Source: Diphasiastrum complanatum (taxonomy: Eukaryota > Streptophyta > Lycopodiopsida > Lycopodiales > Lycopodiaceae). From it: DNA of 64,000 nucleotides. The notes below the pieces were generated by a model. The model was not told where the DNA came from. It did no database searches and saw only the letters and a program-made list of their open reading frames with translations. Positions within the stretch are counted from its first letter, which is position 1. Every line of letters starts with the position of its first letter. Below are positions 1-10,829 of the stretch, piece by piece. The stretch is from NCBI GenBank assembly GCA_029204225.1, contig CM055103.1, forward strand, positions 20,402,709-20,466,708, in the 5' to 3' direction. The translations under genes and the position numbers were made by a program.

Positions 1-16
1 ATATCTAACAATTTTG

Positions 17-28
17 TGGCATCATAGA
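17..28 (+). other. Primer-binding site of Copia-1 (initiator Met tRNA-like)
   Basis: TGGCATCATAGA resembles the usual plant Copia primer site TGGTATCAGAGC, with three differences. It lies a few bases after an LTR-like CA end at 9-10 and about 60 bp before the gag start. Intact versions of the same site occur at 25714-25725 and, on the minus strand, at 29801-29812. Confidence 0.5.
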
Positions 29-85
29 TAGCAAGCAACATTTTCAACTCCATCTTTGTCATTACTAGAATTTCTCATAGTGAAT

Positions 86-1269
86 ATGTCTTCATCTAGT
101 TTACATTTCTTGGAGCATAGTGAGAAATTAACATCTTTCAATTATGCAATCTGGAAGATTAGAATGGAATCATTATTAACACTACAAGATGTAATGGACA
201 TTGTGAGTGGAGCTGAAAAAGAACCTGCAGTACTTCTAGATTGCTTACACTTAGAAACCAAATCTTTCTAAGTTATCAGAGAGTAGATGAGAGTGCTTCA
301 TCTTATGTATTGAGAGTAAAGGATCTTCATCAAGAGTTAGCTGGTATTGGAGATGCTCTTAAGAACACTGAACTTGTTCAAGTAGTCCTTAATGGACTTA
401 GAGATGAGTATGACAATATTGTGCAGACTTATGCTATCAGGGAGGAACTTCCATCCTTGGAGACACTACAAGGTGTTCTCATTGCTGAAGAAAGCAGGCA
501 AGAGAACAAGATGTTGAGGATCAACAGACTTTCATTGAAAGATGGTGGAGATGACAAAGCACTCTTCACCAAGGACAAGTCAAGAGGCAAGGGCAAAGGT
601 CAACAACACTTCAAGAAGGACAAAGCCAAAGAAGGTAGTGAGGATCAACCCTCACAAATTGCAACATCCAGTGGCAAGAAGAAGCTGTCAAAGATCAAAT
701 GTTTCTTCTGTAACAAGAAAGGCCACTATGCATCAAACTGTTTCAAGAAGAATAACCAATCTAAGCAAACTAACCTTACTAATGAGGAAGAGTGTGAGGA
801 TGTTGAGAGTGAAAGAGAGGATTCTTTAATGATGTCTAGTTTTTCATCTTTTCCTTTCAAGAATGAAGAAATCTGGTGGATAGATAGTGGGGCTAGTTCT
901 CATATGTCTAGTTCTAGAAACTCTTTCACAAGTCTCATGCCATATCTAGGTGCAAAAAGATCAATCTATACTGCTAATGATGTAGAGTGTAGAATTGAAG
1001 GAATAGGTAGTATTCCACTGCATGCATCATCATCAAAATCTTTTTGTTTGCATGATGTACTTTATGTACCTAGACTAACCAAAAATCTCATTAGTGTAGG
1101 ACAGTTTTTTGATAGTGGATTGGATGTCAAGTTTCATGTTGACAAGTGTATAATCTCAAGAGAAAATGAAGTTATTGCTAGAGGATCTAGAATTGGAATG
1201 TTGTACAAACTACATTCTAGGGAGAGTGCTAACATTTCAGATATTGCTTATGAGACCAAGGTTCTTTAG
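86..1269 (+). pseudogene. Copia-1 gag and aspartic protease remnant
   Basis: The reading starts at ATG 86 with the N-terminal gag signature of Copia elements (a TSFNYAIWKIRMESLL-like stretch). It is broken near 240, where about 60 gag residues are missing, and resumes in another frame from 241. The second part shows the retrotransposon gag helix region, a CCHC zinc knuckle (CFFCNKKGHYASNC, about 709-750) that would bind RNA in the virus-like particle, and a retropepsin active site WIDSGASSHMS (about 874-910). A TAG at 1267-1269 ends this frame just before the pre-integrase domain. The internal gag deletion makes it a pseudogene. Confidence 0.85.
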
Positions 1270-2279
1270 GAGGATCTGTGGCACAAGAGATTGAGTCATC
1301 CCAATTTCAAAGCCATGCAATCTATGGTCAAGGAAGGAAAAGCTGTTGGACTACCAAAGACACTGTCAAAAGAGCTTCAACCTTGTCAAGCTTGTGTTTT
1401 GGCAAAATCACACAGAATTCCTTTTCCAAGATCAAGCATCAAAACACAGCATCCATTTGAACTCGTGCACTCTGATGTTCATTTCTCTTTAACCAAAAGC
1501 AAAGGAGGAGCAAATCGCTTTGTTTCCTTTGTAGATGATTATACAAGATATTCTTGGATCTATATGCTATCTTCTAAAGCCATGGTTTATGATGTTTTCC
1601 TTACTTTCAAAGCTTATTTAGAAAAGCAGTTTTCTTTCAAGTTGAAAGCTTTGAGAAGTGATAGTGGAAGAGAATACACATCCAATAAGTTTAAAGACTT
1701 TTGTGAGAGAGAGGGAATGCAAAGAGTTCTTACACTCCTCAACAAAATGGAGTTGTTGAGAGAAAAAATAGAACTTTGTGTGAATGTGCAAAAGCCATTA
1801 GGCTAGAAGCATCTCTGCCTAAAGAATTTTGGGGAGAAGCAGTTGCATGTGCAAATTATCTTTGTAATAGACTTCCTAATCTTGCAATAGAAGGAAGAAC
1901 ACCATTTGAGATGTTGTATAAGAAAAAGCCTAAGGTAGATCATCTTAGGATCTTTGGCTATGTATGCTTTGTGCATGTACCTTTAGAGACTAGGAAGAAG
2001 GATGATCCTAGTGTTGTTAAAGGAATTGTTGTAGGATATGCGTCTACTAAAAAAGCATATAAAGTATATCTTCCCTCTACTAACAAGAATGTTGTTAGTA
2101 GAGATGTGATCTTTCATGAAGATCAGAAGTTTAACTTGGATGAAGCAAAGATCAAGGAGTCTCATGCAGGATCTACAATCATCAATCTTGATGCTGCTCA
2201 AGAAGTGATGAGGCCAAGGCTTGAGGAAGGAGCAACTTCAAGCACCTACACCAAGAAGATCTACAAGAGAAAGATCTGA
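1270..2279 (+). pseudogene. Copia-1 pre-integrase and integrase remnant
   Basis: Directly after the TAG, the same frame continues with the pre-integrase motif LWHKRLSHPNF and a CxxC (QPCQACV). The rve-type integrase core follows. The first catalytic Asp is seen in HSDVHF and the second in RSDSGREY. The Glu-containing block (NGVVERKNRTL) is present near 1740-1775, but in a different frame. The frame from 1776 then continues with the C-terminal integrase region (FWGEAVACANYL, GYVCFVHVP, VVSRDVIFHE) to a stop at 2279. In a live element this enzyme inserts the cDNA; here the frameshift separates the DDE residues. Confidence 0.85.
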
Positions 2280-2404
2280 GCCAAGAACCTCACATATGAT
2301 GAGGAAGGAAGGCAAGTGGAAGGTGAAACTTCCTATCATGCTTTATTTATATCAGATGAAGAGCCTAAAGATGTCCAAAAAGAACTTCAATCCAAGAACT
2401 TCAA

Positions 2405-2424
2405 CCCTAAACCCTAAACCCTAA
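2405..2424 (+). repeat. Short interstitial telomere-like repeat (CCCTAAA)n inside Copia-1
   Basis: Two perfect CCCTAAA units and a partial third (CCCTAA) lie inside the polyprotein-coding region. The related Copia-2 copy has ordinary coding sequence here (about 22924-22940). A local repeat of AGAACTTCAA lies immediately upstream. This looks like filler added at a repaired break. Confidence 0.75.
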
Positions 2425-3516
2425 TGACCCTAGAGTTTGAAGCCTTGATGTCAAACAACACATGGGAGCTTGTGGAGCCACCAAACAACATGCATGCCAT
2501 TGGATGTAAGTGGGTTTTCAGGATCAAGTACAATAATGATGGATCCATCAACAAATATAAAACAAGACTTTGTGCCAAAGGCTACTCTCAAATCAAAGGG
2601 GTTGACTATGAAGACACCTTTGCACCAGTTGCAAAAATGGTAACGATTAGAATTCTCATTTCTCTTGCATGTTATCACAATTGGAGGATGTTTCAGCTTG
2701 ATGTTTCTAATGCCTTTCTCAATGGTTACCTTGAGGAGGAGAATTACATGGAGCAACCACCTAGATTTGTGAAAGAAGGTGAAGAATCAAAAGTTTGTCT
2801 TTTGTTCAAAAGTCTCTATGGACTTAAACAAGCACCAAGGTCTTGGTATGCAAGGCTCTCAACTCCTTTCTCATATCACTCGGATTTTGTCTTAGTGAAT
2901 ATGACCCTTCCTTGTATATTAAGTTTGTAAATAACTTTGTAGTTATTCTTCTCATCTATGTAGATGATATCATTCTTTGTGAAAATATTGAGAAGCTAGT
3001 TGAAGAAACTAATGATGCACGTGGTAGTGAATTTAAGATGCAAGACTTAGGAACTCTTCACTACATTTTAGGCCTTGAAATTGACTTTTGGAAAGGTCAT
3101 GCTTTCATAGATATGCACTTTCCATGCTCAAGAAATTTCAAATGGAAAACTGTAAAGGCATAGATACACCAATGGAGCACATTGTAAAAGTTCCTATGAA
3201 AGATAATGAAAAATTCTTTGAGGACATCACTCTTTATAGGAGTCTTATTGGCTCACTTATATGGTTAACTATGACAAGGACTGATCTAAGCTTTATTGTG
3301 CATAAGCTAAGCCAACACATGCAGGATCCAAAGATATATCATTGGAAGTTGGCTAAAAGAATCTTGAGGTATATATCTTCTATGTCAAACTATGGATTAA
3401 TCTACAAAGGCGAAGATCTAACTTTGGTTGCTTTTTCTCAAGAATGTTTTTATCAAGATGAGGTCTCTAACCTTGGCCTAATTTCAAAGTCTATGTTGGA
3501 TAGGAGCATATATTTT

Positions 3517-3525
3517 AAGGAGGAG
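3517..3525 (+). other. Polypurine tract of Copia-1, with possible 3' LTR start at 3526
   Basis: AAGGAGGAG is followed at once by TGTGAAGATTGG, the usual arrangement of a plus-strand primer next to a TG-starting LTR. The rest of the LTR cannot be confirmed because the 5' copy is outside the window. Confidence 0.5.
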
Positions 3526-3540
3526 TGTGAAGATTGGTAA

Positions 3541-4640
3541 AAAGTTTTGGGGCCATGTCTATCTTATTTCCATTGTATATTTTATTGTACATAAAGGTAT
3601 GTGAATTGAGCACATAACCTTCTAGAATAGGTCGAGTTTGAGTTAGGTAGATTCAATCTTGATGTCATTCAAAAGTCTAGATTACATGCAAGTGCATGCA
3701 AGCAACATGCAATCAATGCATGCAACATGCAAAGTAGTTTTCATGATCTACACATGTCTAAGCAATTTTGAGAGGTGACATGCAGTACATGCAATATCCA
3801 TGCATGCAGTTTTACATGTGGATCCCTGGTAGTTGAGTTTACTAAGTAAAGTAGACTTTCCATGCAACTCCACTGTAGGAATTCGAGCCTCTTTGATGTA
3901 GGAAAACTTTGGCATGTTTTGCCATATTGTGAATATTGAGATTTTGGTGTTTTGGGTCTTAATTGCTACCCTAATCTAAGGATCATGATCTAGTACTTCT
4001 ATGATTAATTAGATCTAAGTCTATCCTAGAGGTCAAACTAGTCTAAAATCTACTCTGCTAACTATTTATCTCTATCTAATCTAAATGCTATCTTTCTAGG
4101 CTATCTATGTCTAACTAATAGATCTATCTAAACTAAGATCAACTAGCTAAGGAGATCTAATTTGGCCTAACTTATCCTATCTAATCTATCTATGGGTCGC
4201 GGTCGACAACTACCGTAGTCTATGGGTCTTGATTTGTTATTGTAAAACTAGCTGATCTAAAACCTATTCTAAGGGATCGAATTGCTTGGATATGATTGGG
4301 CTTCCTAGATTAATCCTAGCTAGCGGTTGGGATCATCTAGCTTGAAACTACCTAGGCTAGCTAGCTACTTAACAGATCTATCTAAGACAAAACTACCTAG
4401 TTGACAACTAATCTATCTAGCTAAGTAGAGCTATTCTAACTTAACTAACTTATCTACCTATTTAATCTACCTCGTTATTCTAGATCTAATTTGGATGCTA
4501 AGGATCTAACTCCTAAATAATCTAGATCTAAACTATTGCTTATATTGAACTAACCTACATTATCCCTTCATCCGAATCGACAACTATCTAATTCTATCTG
4601 CCTAGGTAAACTAAACTAAAATCAACTAGCTACACCTACC
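3541..4640. other. Non-coding, ATGCA-rich then CTAG/ATCTA-rich sequence
   Basis: No gene is visible. About 3680-3820 has many ATGCA and TGCATGCA words. About 3960-4640 is dominated by CTA, ATCTA and CTAGCTAG words without a fixed period. The first part may be the Copia-1 3' LTR. The second may be 3' non-coding or LTR sequence of Gypsy-1, whose coding end lies just to the right on the minus strand. Confidence 0.5.
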
Positions 4641-4649
4641 TAGGCTAGC

Positions 4650-4827
4650 TAATGAGGTGTGGATGGCTCATCATGAGCAGAAGAAAATGACAAGAATGGT
4701 GCTTCGGACACAATGTTAATGGGTGTGTCGAGCAATTTGCCTTGCAGATCAGTGAGAATGACTGCGCCATTAGGTCGGATGTCTACTACCATGTACGGTC
4801 CTTCTCCCTGAAACTAAAGCTTGTCTT
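4650..4827 (-). pseudogene. Gypsy-1 polyprotein C-terminal end
   Basis: The minus strand reads QGEGPYMVVDIRPNGAVILTD and then KLLDTPINI, a match in style to the C-terminal GPY-type segment of Gypsy integrases (compare GPYKVIEVFENGSVQLE in Gypsy-2). One in-frame stop precedes it. It ends at a TAG near 4650. Its upstream part resumes on the other side of the foldback element at 5616. Confidence 0.7.
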
Positions 4828-5615
4828 CATTAGAGAAAATTTGAGCACAAAAGAGGCCCTTCAAAAAGATACCTTTTATTTTTTTTCTCAAAAGTTTCTT
4901 CCACATGGTCCAATCAAAACACTCAAATTTGAAATCTACGTAACGTAGCTCCTTAAAATTGATTTTCTTTTCTTTTTAAAAGAGCTATAATTTGCATCGG
5001 GGGAAGCCCGTAAATAAGCCATTTTATTTGTAGTATAGTATGCAACTCAACAAAAAAAAAAACATAACTTTTGAATGACAACTCGGATTGAGACAATTAC
5101 GGTGCCATTAGAAAGCCCTCGACGAGAGCTTTTCAATGACATCCAACATGACCCAGTTCCGAACTAAGGTGAAGAAGTTATGGCCAGTCAAAGTTTTGGT
5201 CGGTCAACACTTGGTCAACCCGATATCTCTTCAGTTGACCGGTTTGACCCGGTCAACTACGCTTGAAAGAGATATCAGGTTGACCAACTGTTGACCGACC
5301 AAAACTTTGACTGGCCATAACTTCTTCACCTTAGTTCGGAACTGGGTCATGTTGGATGTCATTGAAAAGCTCTCGTCGAGGGCTTTCTAATGGCACCGTA
5401 ATTGTCTCAATCCGAGTTGTCATTCAAAAGTTATGTTTTTTTTTTTTTTTCAGTCACAGACTATACTACCCACATAATAGCTAATCATCGAAGACTGTGT
5501 GGGCAGGACTGCGCGCATAAACAGATTTTATTTCAGTATTTTACATTGCCCAAAAATTGTCATCCTACGTGGCAATCCTTATAGGGCTCTTTCGAAAGCC
5601 AAATTTCCTCTAATG
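4828..5615. mobile_element. Foldback element A (788 bp), CATTAG...CTAATG termini, inside Gypsy-1
   Basis: The left end CATTAGAGAAAATTTG (from 4828) is the inverted counterpart of the right end CAAATTTCCTCTAATG (to 5615), with one mismatch over the first 16 bases. Weaker inverted similarity continues inward (AAAGAG, GTAGTATAGT). The core is a near-perfect palindrome (5063-5435). No coding sequence is present, so any transposase would act in trans. The interior shares CCAATCAAAACACTCAAATT and neighbouring words with foldback element B (31766-32145). Flanks are ...CTTGTCTT and TATGAGCC, with no direct repeat. Removing 4828-5615 brings the flanking Gypsy-1 coding sequence into one frame. Confidence 0.8.
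5063..5435. repeat. Near-perfect long inverted repeat, arms of about 180 bp
   Basis: CATAACTTTTGAATGACAAC at 5063 has its exact reverse complement ending at 5435. Pairing continues inward with rare mismatches to AGTTGACCGG (5233-5242) and CCGGTCAACT (5249-5258), leaving a loop of only a few bases. A transcript through it would fold into a stem of about 180 bp, a possible small-RNA source. It is the core of foldback element A. Confidence 0.9.
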
Positions 5616-6280
5616 TATGAGCCTTGGCATTGTATAACACGGCCAATTCTCGCTTCTCTATAGCTAGGGCGTGAAGAACTAATAAGCGAGTTTCATGAAG
5701 TTGCAGAAGGTTGTCTAATCTCCTCTTGGTGGATTCATCTGTACTAAGTTGTTCGGCGATGGCAACTCTCAAACTTGGAATGACAAACTCAACAGGCATT
5801 ATGGCTTCTTGTCCATACACCATTCAAAATGGATTTTGTCCAGTGCTCACTTTGAATGTGGTTCTGAAAGCCCATAAAGCTCATCAAGCTTATGTTCCCA
5901 ATCTGATCGTGAAGCTTCAACCATCTTCGTGATAATTTCATAGAGGATCTTGTTCGATGATTCTGCTTGTCCATTGCAACGTAGGTAATAGAGTGTACTC
6001 TTTCTATGGACAACCAGATAAGAGGATAATAGATGAGTGATAGTCTCATTTAGGAAATGCGTTCCGCGATCACTCACAAGTCATAGGCGCACCCAAAATG
6101 TACTAGGATATTTTCATACAAGTATTTAGCAGTGGAGTTGGTGTCAGCTTTCCTCACTACTTTGGCTTCTATCCATTTGGTCAAGTAGTCGGTGGCTACA
6201 ATGATATGTCGAGCTTGGGAGTCACGGACAGCTGGACGAATAGGGTCGACATAGTCAATGCCCCATTTCTCAAATGGCAT
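5616..6280 (-). pseudogene. Gypsy-1 integrase remnant
   Basis: Three overlapping frames on the minus strand carry the integrase core: PFEKWGIDYVDPIRP (first catalytic Asp) with VATDYLTKWIEA; VSDRGTHFLNETITHLL (second Asp) with NGQAESSNKILYEII (Glu); and QEAIMPVEFVIPSL with the C-terminal helix region ending NAKAH at the foldback element. All three catalytic residues survive, but in different frames, so no single product can be made. Confidence 0.85.
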
Positions 6281-6297
6281 TTAAGCCAAAATAGGTC

Positions 6298-7110
6298 TTA
6301 ACGACAATATATCCTTTTCCTGGGTTCGGTTGAATCATTGGCACATGTCACATCTTTTAACCTGATAGTGAATATCATTGAACATTGTGGGCCACCACAT
6401 TCATGTTGTAGCACTTTCCTATTGGTGGCTTCGGTAGCGAAATGCCCTCTCCCTATTCCTTCATGGGCGATACTTATGACTTGGGACACTTTGTGTGGTA
6501 GGACACAGTAGCGTATGATTCCATTGTGACAGATGTGATAAAGTTGTCTTGCTATCAACATGAAAGGGGCAAATTTTATGATTAATATGCATCGTTTTGC
6601 TTTGCTCATCTCAGCGGGAGGACGTCGCGACATAAGATATCCAACTATATTGGTATCCCACTCAGGGATGACATCGACGTGAAATAGGATTGTGTCAGAG
6701 AATTCATCGTCAACCCCTCTACTTGTAGGAACATTGCGTATCTGTGAGAGGTGATCGGCCATATAGTGTTGTTTCCCTTTGCAAACAACTATTTTGAAGT
6801 CGAACTCTTGGAGAAGCAACAACCATTGGGTGATCCATCCGATCATGCATGGTCTATTTACCAGATATAGTAGGGCTTGGTGATCTACGAAGAAGACAAA
6901 TGGATTGGCTAGTAGGTAATGACAAAATTTCTTCATGCTATATACCATGGCTAGAACTTCGCGTTCAATGGTTGTATAGTTCATCTCCACGAGAACCAAC
7001 TGCCTACTGGCAAAATAGATCAGGTAATCCTTCTTGTATTCCCCAGGCTGTGCCAGAACACTCCCTATGGCTTACTTAGAAGCGTCTATATGGACATGAA
7101 ATTCTATGGT
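6298..7110 (-). pseudogene. Gypsy-1 RNase H and integrase zinc-binding region
   Basis: On the minus strand HIDASK, TIEREVLAMVYSMKKFCHYLL and FFVDHQALLYLVN mark the RNase H domain that would remove the RNA strand during cDNA synthesis. After a QGK-type linker (CKGKQHYMADHLSQI) comes a spacer, then GHFATEATNRKVLQHECGG from the His-Cys zinc-binding domain preceding integrase. An in-frame stop splits the first Asp block from the rest, and the Cys pair is disturbed. Confidence 0.82.
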
Positions 7111-7199
7111 CCAAATAGGGGGTCAAAGGATAGGTGCGGTTACTAAGGCCTTCTTGAGTTTGTGGAAAGTCTCAATGGCTTCAGCTGTCCATTCTAGTT

Positions 7200-8035
7200 G
7201 GATGGTCATTTGGTAGATCAAACAGGCCAACTTAGCAAAATTCAGGACAAACTTCCAATAATAGTTGCAATGCCCCATAAAGATGTATACTTCACGTACA
7301 GTTCCTAGCTCAAGAAAAATAAGTACTATGCGGATCTTGTCGACGTATGTGGGGATACCCTACATTGAAACTACATGGCACTATGCTGTTTGTGACCAGA
7401 AATTGGCAATTGGCCGGGTTTAGGGAGATGCCGAATAATCGACATTGGATGAACACTTTTTCTAAGCAAGCTAGGTGTTGGGCTCTAGACGAGTGGATAC
7501 ACAAGTTGTCCATAAAAATTTCAAAAAAATTTCTTAGAAATTCCTTGAAGGCATATCTCATCACTCGTTGGAAAGTGTTGGGAGCATTGCACAATCCAAA
7601 TGGTATAACTCTATATGCATACATTCCCCACTCGATGGAGAATGTGATTTTGTGCTAATCTTCTGGTGCTATCTACACTAATTATAGCCACTAAACTCAT
7701 CTAGAAAGCTATAGGCTTCTGCTCTGGCTATTCTTTCTAACACATTTTTTGTGAATGATAAAGGAAAATGGTCCTTGTTCGTTACATTGTTCAACTTCTT
7801 GTAGTCCACACAGATTCGGAGTTTTCCATTCTTCTTAGGTACTACCATGATCGACAATACCCAAATCAGTGTGTTCCATCTCGTAGATGAATCCTACATC
7901 TAGAAGCTTTATCAATTCTTCTTGGATTAGTTGGGTGTAGTTTGGATTAAACCTATAGGGCCTACTAACTGCGGGTTTTGCACCATCAGCCTGCGGAATG
8001 GTGTGAACCACAACATTTGACGATGTTCCCTTCAA
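7200..8035 (-). pseudogene. Gypsy-1 reverse transcriptase remnant with altered catalytic box
   Basis: The minus strand shows RPYRFNPNYTQLIQEELIKLL and GFIYEMEHTD (8035-7835). A frame-broken stretch with VVPKKNGKLRICVDY-like coding follows, then YRVIPFGLCNAPNTFQRVM and FFEIFMDNLCIHS (7624-7310). The last is the polymerase box, which is F-I/M-D-D in active Gypsy enzymes; here the second Asp is Asn. The thumb and connection follow in yet another frame down to about 7200. Confidence 0.85.
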
Positions 8036-9213
8036 CTCAGCGTAATTCCAACAAGACAGTCACAGTATCTGCAAAAAAGTGCTTTGAGATCTTTGAGTTC
8101 TTCCCCTTCTACATCTTCTCCTACTGATACCATATGACTTTCCTCTCTCTTCTCAGCTAGATCTATCTCTTTTGTGTGAGCTGGACCTTCGTAAACATAG
8201 GCTCCTTGGGAGGTTTCTTCTATGAGTTCTCTCTTAGCTCTGGCCATGACCACTACCACCTCATCCATCTCATAATTCTTGAAGTATTGTGACATGTCAT
8301 GCGCAGGCTTTGGTTCTTCTGCAGCGCCCTAGCAAATTTTCTCGTGCAATTCTTGGTCGGTCATCAACTCAGTCTTGATCCCTCTTTTATCACTCTTAGC
8401 CTTTCACTCAGCGGTTTTGGCCTTATACAGGGGTTTGTGGTCTCATAGTGGTCTGGTGGTTGGCTGGTTGTTGATTTCCATCCTTTTCAAAGCTCGATCA
8501 AGCTTCTTGACGCTCTGTGATGGTTTCATACCCAGATCAGCCAAGGTGATGGGAGCTTTTTCTTTCGGAGATCCTCCATATGGGGGATCTGAAGTAATCG
8601 GCTCTTTTCCCTTGGCATGCGTTGGTGACTCTGATCGTGGAGTTGTCGGATCTTTTACCATTTTGATGCTATTATTCCATAACAAGACTTCTAGCTTGTA
8701 AAGGGCTTCATCCTCAACTAGGTCCCAATCTATGCATTCTTGCAAGAGATCGTTAACGGTTATTGGAACACTAGTCATGGATCTATCAGTTATTGTATCC
8801 ATTCGGCCTACTACAGCATTGCCTTGAGGGGTTTTGCTATTTTGATGAGATCTTTGGTCGCTAGAGGTTTTCGTGGATCTAGTATTGTGGGATTTTGGTG
8901 CGGGCTTGAAACGATCAGAATCTACACATCGGAAGAAATCTTTGTTCTTGAATTCTCGACCTTCTTCCAAGGTGAACACTTGAAGAACCTCTATTTCTTT
9001 CTCATTGTAGACTCCTTGTAGTGGCTCTTGGGGTATATCCTCTAGGCTCATCATGAATAGTGATGCAAAGTCTTGATGGCCTTCACTAGATTTCTTCGTT
9101 GGTTCAGCTAGTCGCTTGATCAAAATATCTTCATCGAAAAATGGGTCTATGGTCAACCTTCGCTTTGGCGATTGCTTAGCCGATGAGACATCAACCTGAA
9201 GATAGTCCACCAT
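8036..9213 (-). pseudogene. Gypsy-1 protease-RT linker region
   Basis: This is a long charged reading with no recognised domain (SSAKQSPKRRLTIDPFF, VPITVNDLLQECIDWDLVED, PITLADLGMKPSQ), in two frames. It joins the protease half at 9191-9213 to the segment ELKDLKALFCRYCDCL that normally precedes reverse transcriptase. It is assigned by position between protease and RT. Confidence 0.65.
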
Positions 9214-9879
9214 AGCTAGGGCTTTGGTCTAGTTTATTACATCTGTTTGCATCATCACGTATGACAATTTTTATCCAATGACGTCCGTCATCTGACTCCT
9301 CATTAGAATGGATAGTAGTGGCAGAGCTTGAAACTATGGCTCTTTGGTCAGTAGGTTTTGTGATCCAGGTATCAGGATAAATCTTAACTGCGGAGTCACG
9401 ATTTTGCAACACAATACAATTATGTCCCCAGTCATGAAGGGCTTGTGACGTTTTGAGCCACGGTCTACCTAGTAGGACATTGTAAGATTGAGGAGAATTA
9501 GGCAAGTCCAAGACTATGAAATCTAGCATGAAATAGATTCCGGCTACTTTGGTATGCACTTCATTGGCTATGCCTAGTGGCTTCACACTAGACTAATCAG
9601 CTAGTTGTATCGCAAAAGGAGCACTTACCATACGAGTAAGCCTCCATTCGTGGAAAGCTTGGAGGAAATGTTGTTCACTCCAGATCCTCCATCAACTATG
9701 GCTGATTCCTGCCAAAACCCTCGATGTGTGATTGGAATAGTTACACGCTTGGCATATTTCTCCCAACCTACCCCTACTTGGTGGACTGGTTGTGATCCCT
9801 CTACCTCTACATCCAGCACCAAATTGGTAGGGTGCGCTTCAGGTTTCTCACTGCTTGGTCCATCTATGTAATTATTCAA
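9191..9879 (-). pseudogene. Gypsy-1 aspartic protease remnant
   Basis: The N-terminal half (9879-9625) contains VDGGSGVNNISS, the active-site block of a Gypsy retropepsin with the loop written D-G-G. The C-terminal half lies in a second frame (9586-9191) and contains FIVLDLPNSPQSYNVLLGRPWL, the conserved ILGRPWL-type strand. The frameshift between them, near 9600, destroys the protein. Confidence 0.82.
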
Positions 9880-10179
<300 letters not shown>

Positions 10180-10182
10180 GTT

Positions 10183-10539
10183 TGAAATGAAGAGTGTCTT
10201 CATATTTATTACCTACGGAGCAAGCAAAACACACCTCTTGAGATTCCTGGTGCGTCGCTCCATTTATTAACTCTAGTTAACATATGAGTTTACAAATACA
10301 TGTAAATTATACAATTGATGGTACATTTAAGTACGAGTTTAATCTATACTAGTTAAATGTGGATATATGAATCTAATCGGTTCACATGCTTAACTAAAAA
10401 AAGACTGTTTTAGACGTCGTTTTAGTTATGGAGGTCTTGTCCTTTAGACAAGACAAGTCTTTATGCATATCTTCATCTTTGAGTATAAGTTGCCATATTT
10501 GAGTAGATATGCATTATTTAGCAGATATGTGGCATCACA
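10183..10539 (-). repeat. Partial LTR of the Gypsy-2 family
   Basis: Ends in ...CATCACA next to the polypurine tract, as the Gypsy-2 LTR ends in ...CTTCACA. Colinear words shared with 35370-35759 and 43085-43472 include GTGTCTTC, CTTGTCCTTTA and the GTA(A/G)ATTATAC block. It is diverged and lacks the part that would lie left of the microsatellite. Confidence 0.65.
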
Positions 10540-10829
10540 TATCCCCCTCCTCAAATGTGAAACGTCCTCGTGAACAGATAATCTTCATTTCGAGAATTAT
10601 TCATTCCTTAGAAAAGAATATTTTCGTGTCGTGGATCTTCGTTAGGTCAATGGTAAAGATATTTCTTCACTCGTTGAATATATGACCTTTACTTGGTATT
10701 TCAGAATCAAATGTGGATTCAAAATATATCTCAACAGACATCAAATAAACATCATCACATATGAAAGTTCAGCATCACATAATCAGCAACACCATATACA
10801 AAAGAAATCTGGAAAAGACTTCATGTGTT

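Larger units (their letters stand above)
2280..3525 (+). pseudogene. Copia-1 reverse transcriptase remnant, RNase H mostly lost
   Basis: RVT_2-type reverse transcriptase blocks are readable: NTWELVEPP, GCKWVFRIKYNNDGSI, FAPVAKMVTIR, QLDVSNAFLNGYL, SLYGLKQAPRSWYARL, and the catalytic YVDD box (about 2958-2969). Frames change near 2860 and near 3120. Past GSLIWLTMTRTDLSF the sequence runs into KGEDLTLVAFS and then a short unrelated tail. Roughly 100 residues of RNase H, including its catalytic DSQSA-type region, are absent. The junction with the integrase part contains telomere-like repeats (2405-2424). Confidence 0.85.
1..3540 (+). mobile_element. Copia-1: degenerate Ty1/copia retrotransposon, 5' LTR outside window
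   Basis: Protein fragments occur in Ty1/copia order on the + strand: gag, aspartic protease, GAG-pre-integrase, integrase, reverse transcriptase. A tRNA-iMet-like primer site at 17-28 and an LTR-like end (...ACA at 8-10) place the 5' LTR just left of the window. A purine tract at 3517-3525 followed by TGTGAAG suggests that the 3' LTR starts at 3526. At least three frameshifts, several stops and loss of most of RNase H make it non-functional. A close relative (Copia-2) lies at 22.6 kb. Confidence 0.9.
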
